Shown here piece by piece: positions 10,547 to 20,519 of a DNA stretch of 64,000 nt (position 1 is the stretch's first letter; the number at the start of each line of letters is the position of its first letter). The notes beneath the pieces were generated by a model. That model was not told the DNA's origin and made no database searches. It was given only the letters and a program-made list of their open reading frames with translations. Position numbers and translations under genes: made by a program. This DNA comes from Neurospora tetraspora (lineage: Eukaryota > Ascomycota > Sordariomycetes > Sordariales > Sordariaceae), in the NCBI RefSeq assembly GCF_033439725.1, contig NW_026944386.1, positions 2,852,001 to 2,916,000 of the forward strand, in the 5' to 3' direction.

Positions 10547-13500
10547 GGATGAACCATATCTTCATGGGTGTTCTTTACTTTGTGGGTATCTTGTTGAGGG
10601 TCGATCAAGGGCTTTCCGGAGTACTGAAACTGAGCGAGTTCCGCACACAGTAACAAGTTTCTTCTTGAATGGCTTGTTGGGGTTGTTGCTGCTGAGCTAG
10701 GTGTTGAGGCGTTTAATCGGCTGCGGCGCCGGGGTTTTGAGGGGTTTTGACCCAAATTTGGCTTCGGTTTCGGTTTCTAAATAATGGTTTCTCATTCGGT
10801 CCGGGTTCGCTCGCGCAAATTATGTCTTGATCTTTTTCTGTCATCTGTCTGTCCAGTCTGTCAGTTTGTGGTGTCCTTTTCTTGTCTCGTCTTGACTACC
10901 GACCATCGCACAAAAATTTCTCTGCTTGTTTGGATTAGGGTTTGAATGTCGTTGAATGCTGTACGAGTTTGGCTACACACGTGCTCTGGGCATAGCCCAC
11001 AGAGACGCATTGAAGCATGCACGCATATACTTGGTACATGCAGAAGTTGGATGCTGAGGGATCTTGGCTGCACATATACCACCAGACCAAGCTGTTGGCG
11101 TTGAAGAAAAAAGCTAGAGACATCACTGCTACTACATACGTTCCTTCTTGACATTTCTCTCTTCTTCTCTCTTATGTTCTCTTCACCTTGTCTTCTCCTT
11201 TTTTTTCTGTCTACATACTTGTTCAGGTTATAAATCGGGTTTCATAAGGTGCGCGGGATCCAATCGGAATAGTCAACAGTCAAGTCGTATGGAACGACAA
11301 GAAGATAGGAATCCAAGGTTATTAGTTCAAGATGAAAGTGCCGAACTTACTGTAGAAACTCGGAAAACTCAGAATGACACTGCAGGGTTGAAGGTGTCCG
11401 GTGATCATGTCTCTGCCTAGGCATTGACAACTGCAACACAACTGGCATAACTCCCGCCAAGCGTCCTATAACCCAGCGTCAGAGCCATTCTGAGTTTCCC
11501 GAGCATCTACGGTATAGTGATCGGCGAAACAGACCTTTCGGCGAAATCCGAAGCGCGGCCGGAAGGCGCCCAGACTTAGATCGGCCTGGCATAATCCAGG
11601 TTGACGGTAGATTGATGCCAGGACATCGCTTCAAATCCAACAATGTGATGCGAAGCATATCAAATAGCCCGTGGACAATGCATGTTTCTTCGACACGGCC
11701 GATGTTCCTGGTTGGATTTGCGGCTACCACTTGGGTCCGACTGGCTCATGTGTGACTTTCGAGATTGTGATGGCATATGCAAAGAGCATCTGTTATCGCA
11801 ACATAGATGTACCACTTTGAGGAACCGACTTTTGCCAGCTTTGGTTACTTGTAACCTTTTGCAGGAACATGGACCGGATAGTGAAGTGGTCTGCCGGTGT
11901 CGTGACAGAGATCAGCCAGTTGTGTGATAGTTAACTGAAAGAAGCTCCAACCTTAGCATGGGACGAGACAGGAAGAAAAGCCACAAAACCATAGAAGAGA
12001 CGAAAGGTAGAAAAACAAATACGGGAAAGAAACCCAAAAGGGAAAAAAAAAAAAGAAAAAAAAAAAAAGGTTGGACAGAAGATAGAAACCAAGATGAAAA
12101 GCTCGGCCGAGGTGGAGACGAAAGAAAAAGGAAAGGAAAAAAAGGAAGAAAAAAAAAACTTGGCTGTAGAGTGGTAATCGGGTCCGCCTAGGCTTGTTTA
12201 GTTTCCCCAAGTTAGCGAACGTTCACCTACCTGATCTGCTGATCCATGATCAGTGGAGTTAGGTTTCGCTCGGACAATAAAAGACGACTAGTTAGTACGG
12301 CAACCAGAACCGCCATGGGACATTCCACCGAGATGAAAAAGGGGACATTAGTAGGACATTAGGTGTGTCGCGCATTGCGGCCTTTTTTTTTTTTTTTGCG
12401 AGAATCAAGATCATCGAGGTCCGAGCGGCAATCGGATGTTGAACGGGAAGGTTTCATATCGGCGTTTTGTTTTGTTTATGATTTTTTTTTTCGAAGCTCG
12501 GCGATAGCCAGTTCATAAGTTTCCTCGTTCCGCTCGGTAAGATATGATCTTCTCAAGCTCGGATGTATTTGGGAAAATCACGATGTAGCTATGTCGTGCA
12601 GGAAATTTCATCTGCCTTCCGTCGTGTAGGTATGTATCGAAACTGATCTCCTTGGGTAATACCGTTGTAGATGGTCATTCCCAGAAATGAATGTTAAACC
12701 CGCGCACATACATTCATTCACGCACGGGTTCGCTCACCTTTCTGAGCGTGGTGGCTGCATTGAACTGGAACGGGCCTCGGACGGGCTGCAGGGCCGTTGA
12801 CCGTGGGCCAGTTGATCGGTGATCGTTCAGCCGGGCGGGTATATGTACCTCGGGGCAAGGTACTTGGGTCTGTATGCTATCGTGGTGGCCGCGTCGGACG
12901 GTCACAACGGACGGTGAACGCCAACCAACAAAGCCTCCGAGTCTCTTCCTCTCGGGACACTTGGTGTTTGGGAGCAGTTGCCTTTGGTTGCTGTGAAAGC
13001 GCACCATTGTGCGACGATGGTGTCACGGGCGAAACGCCCCTGGACTGGCTCCTGAAGATATGGGCGCCTCCAGACACCCAACCCATTCACCATTCGAGAA
13101 CGGAAACAACATGTCGTCCCAAGAACAGGAGGAACTGTGGCACTTGTGCAGTCAGCAGCATGGAAGCCAGATTGCAATTGCAGCAGGTCACCGGCGCAAG
13201 TTGCTACCGCTACCCGCAACGGCACGCGAGGCCAATGCAAAGCATATCACCTCTCCGCCGGGCTCCCGGGGGCCATGCGCTCTGTCATCCATCTGCCCCC
13301 CTGGGCCCCCCTGGCCCTGGCCTGCCTGATGGGGACTGATAGACGTTCGTGATGGACAGTGGCCCGCTACTGACCCGCTACCAGACGGGGCCGCCGGGGG
13401 TCTCAATGGGGTGCAATGGGTGATCCTCCTGCTCCAGTCCACCGCAAAAATGACCAGACCCAAGCCCCGAAACACTGTGAATATTTGTCTCATTTTTCCA

Positions 13501-14188
13501 AAACATGGGAACCAGATTGAGTGAAAAAGTGATCCGAGACACTGGTTTTCCATTTCAAAGCCGCACAAGCAGGGAAAATAAAATGAGGCATCCCCACCTT
13601 TTCATTGGCCTTTGTCCTCTTTTTCCCCAGGTTTTCCATGGAACAGGGGGGCAGCCAGGTCTGCCAGGTCTGCGCAGGCCAAGAGACGGGACTCAGCGGC
13701 GGGGACACCAAGGCACAGCTGGCCGGCCGCTGGGCGCCCTGATTTGATTTGTTTGATTCGGCCTTGCCCGGCTGCGAGCTTCCTGGAAACGCAGGAACAG
13801 GACCACGGGCGGACACCCTAGCGGACACCAGGGCACACACCCACCGGAGTGCTGCTGGGCTTGCTGGGGGTGCAGCTCCGGCTGCTGGGGGGGAACGATA
13901 GTTCGGACGGTCTTCTCTCCTTTTTGGCGCCAAAAGTAAACAAAACCCACTCAATCGCCTGGCACCACCCACGTCCGCGGTTCCCCCAACCTCCCATAAC
14001 GCCCACCACCGCCTTTTCGATATCCACTCGCTCACCGAATAAACCACTCATTCGTCAGCCGGCACTCCTTTAAACGCACACAAAACCTCGCCGAAGCCGC
14101 GTGAGCGAGTCCGCTTCGCCCGACGAGGAGCGTTGCGATTTCTGCTGGTAGGTGTCTGTCGCCTGTTGCATGACACGCCGCAACCAGA
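10547..14188. other. Intergenic stretch with purine-only and homopolymer tracts
   Basis: No gene recognised. It contains a strongly purine-biased plus-strand tract at about 11965-12165 with A runs up to 13, further T runs near 12383-12397 and 12484-12490, and a G+C-rich part at 12.7-13.9 kb with overlapping open frames on several strands but no family motif. The last part serves as promoter and leader of the next gene. Confidence 0.5.
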
Positions 14189-16543
14189 ATGCCGCATCGC
14201 CTCTCCCCATGCACGCTGACATGTTCACTGATCGACTCTCCTCACGATAGCGAACAGCAGACGACACTAGCCAGCCTGGACCCAAGCAAGCCCTCCGCCG
14301 ACCGATTTGGTCGCCTGCTACGGTCCGCAAGGGCGCGATTCCGTTCGCACCTGCGACCCAAGAAGAACGACAAGACGACGGTCGCCCCACAAAAGAGGGA
14401 ATTTGTTAACTTCTCGAGACCGACTACAATGGCGTCGTCCCGTCCACCACAGTCACCTGCCATCGGCCCCGGCGGCCACAAGTTGAACCACACCTCCTCG
14501 GCCGCTAGCTTCAGCCGATTTGTTGAGGGTTCAATGAACGACCGTGTTTCCGCTGCCCCGCCGCCATCATACCTGGAGGATATGGACGTCGAGGAATACG
14601 AGCGACAGTTTGTTGGCACGCCGGCCACCGAACACCCTCCAACCATGGAGCGACACCACACCCGTCAGACCACTTATACTACTTATACTGCTTATGAGCC
14701 TTCCGCACCTCCACAAGAAAACGAGCAGGAAGAACAGCAGACGCCGGTGCAGCCTCCGATGGGTCACAGTCGCAGCAAGAGCAAGTTCCTTCTCTCGCCG
14801 TTATGGGATGGCGTCCGCGAAAAGTTCAGCCTGAGTCGTAGCAAGTCTTGGGGGGGCCTGGTGAGCGGCAAAGACGCAACGGGACGGCCCTCTCTGAACA
14901 CTCAAGCAGACAGCCGATCGTCGATACACCGTGGTCGAGGCTCAACCATGACGGCGCCTTGCACCCCAGCTGTCGAGACACCACCTCCCGTACCGCCTGT
15001 GCCTGTCTTTAGGGGAGCAGCCGCAGCGCTGGCGACGCGCGATCAAGAGGCGGCGAAGGAAGCAGCCAAAAAGTTCTCGGCCGCCGATTACCCCACTAAG
15101 GAAGAGGTGATGGAGAGTTACAAGAACTTGGTGGCATCGGGATTCTTTGAGCAGCACGCTATTCACGGCACCAGACATCCCCTTCGAGCCGCCCAAAGCG
15201 CGGGCACCGTATTGAGTAACAGTCCAAACCGACATGACAGTGTTAGTCTTAGGGCTCGCGCCGCCACCACTGCTTTCCCCAGTCGTCCCTCGCCAGTACC
15301 CAGCCGACCAGAGTCGCCAGCTGAGGACCTGAAGCCCTTTGCCGAACACCTGGCCCAGAAACACCAGAACAATGATGAAAAGAAGTTGCATGCTATTTTC
15401 ACCGGCTTCCATCGCAAGACAGCGTCAGTACCCGTTAACAAGTCGATGGCCCCACCTCCTCTTCCCTCGCCTTATAGGGAAGAGCCAACACGTACAATTG
15501 GTTCTGCCTTTGTAAACGACTATTTTCATCCACAAACTGATCCGGTGACTGCCCCAGACTCGCCTTCCCGCGGAACGAAGCGCGGTACTGATCCCAATGG
15601 TAACAACATTGAGACCAACGTCGACTACGGCTCGATCCGCAAGCTGGCCAAGAAGTTGAGGAAATCACAGTCGAAGATCGAGTTTGATGAGCGACCTTCC
15701 TCGCCAACCAAGCCCCGTACGTCCATGTCAAGCTTTCGATCCGTCGCCGCGTCCGTCATGTTCGGCTCCAAGGATAAGGGGAAGACCAGGGAGAGCATGG
15801 AGAGTAGGCCAACCACGAGCGCTGGGTTGAAGGGTAACTTTTTGTCAGAAGAAGGCGCTGCCTTTTTCTTCTCTCCTCCTCGCCAGGCCAACGGCTTGGA
15901 CGAGGCGATGTCCGTTGCCACTCCGGTCCGCCCTGGCCAGGCAAGGATAACCAAGGTGCCCAAAAGGCCGGCTTCCTCATCTTCGGGAAAAGGGTTTCTC
16001 GGCTTTGTTCGCAGGCGTAATAGTGTCAGCCACAAGTCCCAACGAGGCGTAGAAGAGCAGTCGACAAGGAGCCATCGTCCGAGCGCGAGTGAAGCAATGC
16101 CAATGACGACAAATACCTACGTACATGTCAATGGCTATCAAAGAGAGGAGGACAGCATGGATCTTACAAGGGATGGGGACGAGGATGATGCTATGACCAT
16201 CGACTCTCCTGAGCCTGAGTACCAACTGGCACCAACATCGGAGCGACCAGAGACTCCTCAACGACCATCAACCGGGAACTCGACAACAACACCCGTCAGC
16301 ATACCTAGATTTCACTACCCGAAGCCAACACAGCAGCCCCAGGGCTCATCACCACTAAAAACCAGGTCACAGCCCAACCGTGCGCCACCACCAGTGCCTG
16401 GATATGGCCTTGGCGGCGAGCTGGTGGCCAAGAAGGAGAGAAACTCGGGCGACAACGGAAGTGTAAGTGGTATTGTCAGCCACCGCGATTCGGGCCTGGG
16501 CGAAGCAGGAGAGGATGTTGAGAATATTCACAGGGTATGGTGA
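14189..16543 (+). CDS. Uncharacterised disordered fungal protein, 784 aa
   Basis: A single open frame of 784 codons that I do not recognise. It is Ser/Pro/Arg-rich and mostly low complexity, with a few denser blocks. A Ser/Lys block around residues 195-220 contains FLLSPLWDGVREKFSLSRSKSWGGL-like text. A helical block around 305-335 includes EEVMESYKNLVASGFFEQH. A basic stretch near 490 contains DYGSIRKLAKKLRKSQSK. Poly-Pro runs such as PPPVPPVPVF could bind SH3 or WW domains. There is no signal peptide or membrane segment. Codon use and the long uninterrupted frame argue that it is real. A second start at residue 81 (14429, ACAATGGCG) has the better context, so the true protein may be 704 aa. 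A nuclear or cytoskeletal scaffold role is possible but not shown. Confidence 0.75.
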   Translation: MPHRLSPCTLTCSLIDSPHDSEQQTTLASLDPSKPSADRFGRLLRSARARFRSHLRPKKNDKTTVAPQKREFVNFSRPTTMASSRPPQSPAIGPGGHKLNHTSSAASFSRFVEGSMNDRVSAAPPPSYLEDMDVEEYERQFVGTPATEHPPTMERHHTRQTTYTTYTAYEPSAPPQENEQEEQQTPVQPPMGHSRSKSKFLLSPLWDGVREKFSLSRSKSWGGLVSGKDATGRPSLNTQADSRSSIHRGRGSTMTAPCTPAVETPPPVPPVPVFRGAAAALATRDQEAAKEAAKKFSAADYPTKEEVMESYKNLVASGFFEQHAIHGTRHPLRAAQSAGTVLSNSPNRHDSVSLRARAATTAFPSRPSPVPSRPESPAEDLKPFAEHLAQKHQNNDEKKLHAIFTGFHRKTASVPVNKSMAPPPLPSPYREEPTRTIGSAFVNDYFHPQTDPVTAPDSPSRGTKRGTDPNGNNIETNVDYGSIRKLAKKLRKSQSKIEFDERPSSPTKPRTSMSSFRSVAASVMFGSKDKGKTRESMESRPTTSAGLKGNFLSEEGAAFFFSPPRQANGLDEAMSVATPVRPGQARITKVPKRPASSSSGKGFLGFVRRRNSVSHKSQRGVEEQSTRSHRPSASEAMPMTTNTYVHVNGYQREEDSMDLTRDGDEDDAMTIDSPEPEYQLAPTSERPETPQRPSTGNSTTTPVSIPRFHYPKPTQQPQGSSPLKTRSQPNRAPPPVPGYGLGGELVAKKERNSGDNGSVSGIVSHRDSGLGEAGEDVENIHRVW

Positions 16544-18893
16544 TTGAGGATGGTGCGAGACGGACAACCGACGATAACGACTCCATCGGACCATGCGCAA
16601 AGCGCAACATGATGTTGGATAACCAACAATCGAAGGGCTTCGATGTGGTGTGGCGAGTGAGTGTACCTGTGAAAGTGGGCGGGACAGGAAGAGAATTCGA
16701 ATTCGGATTTGGAGAGAAATGGAATACTTTCTCTTTCCTTCCGAGTTGAAGGATTCGGTCCCGTCTCTGACCCACTACCTTACACACCGCACTGCCCGCA
16801 TTCATCGCATGGCTCCTTCCAACAATTGGGATGACTCGCATCTTCACAACGCGATCCTTCCTTCCCTCCCTGCTTCCTTCCTTCACGACGAAACATCTTT
16901 GCCAACCGCCGATCATCGGACCATACCATAATAGCGTCCATCGTCTTCATCATTGATCACGATAGAGTTTTCTTCGATTTTCTTCCAGCGTCTTTTTGTT
17001 CGACTTTCGGTACTAGTACATTAGGCAGTACTACTCGAATCCTCTTACCGATTGACCGGCGGCGCGGCAATGATGTTTTGTCTTGAGGAACGAGTCTCTT
17101 CTTCCTGGTGGGTCTCCTTGCCTGGGAAAAGAGAAAAAAGGAAGCAGAATGGGTGCTCAATGGTGATGATTGTTGGTGTCAGTATTGGTGGTGACTTGGG
17201 TGGCTATGGCTTCCCTTGTCACGTCTGTTGTTTCTCTTTTCTTTTCTACTCTTTCTTGATGAGATATGACGATGTTATGACCATAGTTTCTTTTGTTTTT
17301 TCGTTTATCGTTTCGTTTTGTTCGTTACCTAGCCTAGCGTTTACCCAAAAGGAGCGATGGGCGAAGGAAGATGGGAGGATGAATAGGAGACGTGTGGCTT
17401 GGTGGTATATACAATCTGAGGGCGGACATGGAAGTTGGTATAATTTGTGTACGACGGATGTTTACTACTGTTCAAACCTGAAAAGGGTGGATGAAGGAAT
17501 GTCCTCACTAGTTACAGTTATATCATATTGATCATGTCTTTGCGCCCAATCTCATTCTCGCTGAACGGCACACATGGTGTTTGGGTAGATGTTTTTGTTT
17601 GCTGTATAGTACATGCTCTTTCGCGACATCGCAGCAGTTAATCTTCAAACCCATCAGCGAACCCAGATTCTCACAAGATACCAACCAGCAACTGAGTTGC
17701 ATCCTCGACTTTGCACCCAACAGCCTCAGGCCAAGGAATTAAGCCAGCCACTGCAAGATCCAGTACACCATTCGGCACCTCCCCTAGACCTACGGGACGT
17801 TGCTTACTTTCCATCCGTCAGCATCATTCATCCCACACCACCCCACCGCTCCGACGCAGCGGTACCTCTACAGACTACACCCGGGACCCTGGAAAACGAA
17901 GCGGGTCCAGGTCCAAAGGGGATCTGAGGGTGGACCCACTCCAGTGAGGTCATTCCCAGCCTCAGGGTCCATCCAAGTCTAGCCAGTTCAACCACCAACC
18001 TAGGGTGCGTAGAGGTAGATCCGATGCAGCGGTGAGTTCGGATCGCTCCGGGTTTGCAAACGAAAAGAATGGCAATGGAAAGAACTAAAGATAGGAGCAA
18101 TTACGTATGTGCATATGGATGGATGTATACGTTGAGACTGTTGGGAATGCCAAAGTAGTGTAACTGGAAGTGCTGAACAAGGACGGACCCCAACTACTAG
18201 TAAAGCTCCCTGAACCCAGCCCCCAATCCCTACACCGTCGAATGGAACATGGCTCAGCTCAGCTTAAACATCAGCTGCCATCAGAGTCCAGGTCCAGGGC
18301 ATTTATCCCTTTTCCTCCCTTTTCCTTTTTCCTTCCACCGCTAAAAAACCGGCGGAGCTGAAAATAACCGACTAGTAGCGGACCTTGTCCGCGAGCCTCA
18401 AAGGTTAGGGTGCAGTGCCGCCGGACTTTCCCAACTTGGCGGTCCAGTGACCGTTCAAATGCCCCTAGATTACACAACCTGAACCTGAACAGAACCGACG
18501 AACCGAACTGAATCCCGGAACCCCGGTAAGGATGTCTAGTGTATGGTATGTCCGTCATAGGCGATATAGTCCGGCTGTCCTGGCGGAGCTGGTTAGCTGG
18601 TGGTCGTGAGGCTGGTAAGCTGGGGGGTCATAGTATGGGATCTACGCCGCATGTCATCCATCGGTGAATCCCCTGGAGCCCCCTAACGCAATATACGCAC
18701 AGTTACGTCAAGTTGGTATCCTCCGGAGCTATACTTGGAAGTCAACATATTTTCACTGAAAACCGTGTCTGTAAATGATGATTCCTCCTCTCAACCTGTT
18801 CTGCTGCTTAAGATTCAGGAAGAAGACGGGCGAGGTAGAACTACCGTTAAACAAAAGGAGATAGCAATGAACTCAACCTCCTCGGGCGAGGTC
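16544..18893. other. Gene-free stretch downstream of the 784-aa gene
   Basis: The longest plus-strand frame (17052-17531) has a hydrophobic but repetitive composition and no homology I recognise. The part just after 16543 is probably 3' UTR. The region lies between two convergent genes. Confidence 0.45.
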
Positions 18894-18902
18894 TTGTTAG
18901 CG

Positions 18903-18950
18903 CGAAAACGGTAGTCAGCGCATGCAGATTTGGTATTCAGCGCATCCAAC
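18903..18950 (+). repeat. Left terminal inverted repeat of the MITE
   Basis: This 48-bp arm starts at CGAAAACGGTAGTCAGCGCA and ends at GCGCATCCAAC. It matches the reverse complement of 19445-19492 at 47 of 48 positions. Confidence 0.9.
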
Positions 18951-19223
18951 AGAAGGCCAAGTCTCCAACTCAGAATTGAAACATTTCAACCAAAACAACC
19001 GTCAGAGTTTCGCTTCCTTTTTGGTATTCCCTTCCAAAGCTTCCTCTAAAATCTTTTACCCTCTTTTCAAAACTACGATTAAATAAAATAAGTGCAAAGT
19101 GTTCACGCAAATGTCAGTATTGAAGAAAGTGGTTTTGGCCCCTTATCTTAGCGTACCTAGGTAACGAAAAATAGGGTAATTTAGGGTTAGACAAAAAATT
19201 CCCTAGAACTAAAGTACTTGGGG

Positions 19224-19322
19224 CTACTTTGATACTATCTTCTCGATATCCTCTTTCGCCAAAGGCTTTTTCTCTTCGTTAGCTTTGGGATCGGGGTTTT
19301 CCTTGTCGCTCGAGTCGGACAT
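19224..19322 (-). CDS. 32-aa open frame inside the MITE
   Basis: ATG at 19322 reads MSDSSDKENPDPKANEEKKP followed by LAKEDIEKIVSK and a TAG stop. The composition is acidic/lysine-rich and protein-like. The region around its start codon is duplicated 43 bp away in another frame. It may be the relic N-terminus of a transposase or of a captured host gene; expression is unproven. Confidence 0.25.
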   Translation of the reverse strand: MSDSSDKENPDPKANEEKKPLAKEDIEKIVSK

Positions 19323-19384
19323 TCTTACACGCGTATACTTTTTCCTTATCGCTCGAGTCGGACATTCTTGCGCGTGCATACCGT
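19280..19384. repeat. 43-bp tandem direct repeat inside the MITE
   Basis: The block CGCTCGAGTCGGACATTCTT occurs at about 19307-19326 and again 43 bp to the right. The copies share flanking TTTCCTT upstream and GCG/ATAC downstream. Confidence 0.7.
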
Positions 19385-19444
19385 GACTTTTGAGGTTTTT
19401 GGTGGTGCAAGTGATGGTGCACGTTACTTGGGCATTTTTTTGTA

Positions 19445-19492
19445 GTTGGATGCGCTGACTACCAAATCTGCATGCGCTGACTACCGTTTTCG
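19445..19492 (-). repeat. Right terminal inverted repeat of the MITE
   Basis: This 48-bp arm begins GTTGGATGCGCTGACTACC and ends ACTACCGTTTTCG. It is followed at once by the second TTGTTAGCG copy. Confidence 0.9.
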
Positions 19493-19501
19493 TTGTTAGC
19501 G

Positions 19502-20519
19502 TAGTGTTGTAGTGTAGATCTGCGCTAAATGGTGGAGTTACAGAAGGTGAGGATCCCGGGGTACATGCGTAGTCAGGGTGGCGGCGCTGTGGTGGACTGC
19601 CGTGGTGGAAGGTCTTGAAGTAATGGATGTGGAGCCGATGATGATGATGCAGTTTTCATCGGTCACGAGGGGATGGGTAGAAGCATGAAAGTCGTTATAT
19701 AATCGGGATATAATGGTATCTTGTAGGGTGGTGCATTCGAGAAGCATATTGTGAATACTTTTCCGTTGGGAATAGCATCGTCGGATTAGAGCTGTACTTT
19801 CCCTATGCATATGATCTCCAGTACCACAACATATGCAGGTGTGAATAAATGTAACATGGATTTCTGAAAGCAGCAAAGAAGAGTTGAGATATGTACGTAT
19901 GGTACAGTATAGTAGAACAAATTTGTGTTGCGAGCGACAGAACTCCACGAGAGCAGCACGGGTCCCATAACACCGGCTGCTGCTAACATTCCTCGCTTTT
20001 GGTTGAAACAGAGCAACAACGTAAAAAAAGTTCAGGAAGTCAAAAAGGTAAGAATGAGTAATACATGTATGAATTCATCGATCGATAAAACTCAAAGCCA
20101 TGATGATATCTTGTCCGTCCTCGACGGTAAGAGTGGTGACAGATATTGACTACCAAAAACGCCGTCTCCGCCAAAACCCCGATGAATTCCCAAAATACAG
20201 AACCTGAACCCCCAAAGATAACGATGATAAAAGTACTCGACCTGCAGAATGGTTTCGAATCTCCTCGGCCCCTTTTCTTTGTTGAACATTTCTTGAATGT
20301 GTTCGCGCCGTTCCAAAAATGCCACAAAAGCCCAGTTGTTCATCCATAATTCCATCAAGGTCATCAACTTCGCATCGCCTGCCCTGTCCTAGGATATACC
20401 GTTTTGCGCCAGCTGTGTGACCACAGAATAAAACAAGAAAAGGACCAAACCCTTAGACGCCAACATATATAAAAATGAATCAACGCATAGACAAACACGC
20501 CAACTGCTTCCGGACTCTC
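19502..20519. other. Spacer and 3' region of the PFK2/FBPase2 gene
   Basis: No gene recognised. The minus-strand frame at 19538-19948 lacks any motif. The part up to about 20519 probably holds the 3' UTR of the minus-strand gene. Confidence 0.4.

Larger units (their letters stand above)
18903..19492. mobile_element. 590-bp MITE, MULE-like by target duplication
   Basis: Terminal inverted repeats of 48 bp (18903-18950 and 19445-19492) differ at one position and start CGAAAACGG. Each arm holds the word AGTCAGCGCAT twice (once with one change). Perfect 9-bp direct repeats TTGTTAGCG flank both ends (18894-18902 and 19493-19501). Nine-base target duplications and long inverted repeats are the marks of Mutator-like elements. 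At 590 bp it is too short for a transposase, so it is non-autonomous. The interior holds a 43-bp direct repeat and a 32-codon open frame on the minus strand. It sits in the space between two convergent genes. High TIR identity suggests a fairly recent insertion or escape from RIP. Confidence 0.85.

Noticed and set aside
11953-12210. Lys-rich (plus) and Phe-rich (minus) frames
   Set aside because: Direct translation of the purine tract; low complexity only.
12797-13568. Frames of 106-180 codons in a GC-rich stretch
   Set aside because: Several frames on both strands compete equally; no motif or intron pattern.
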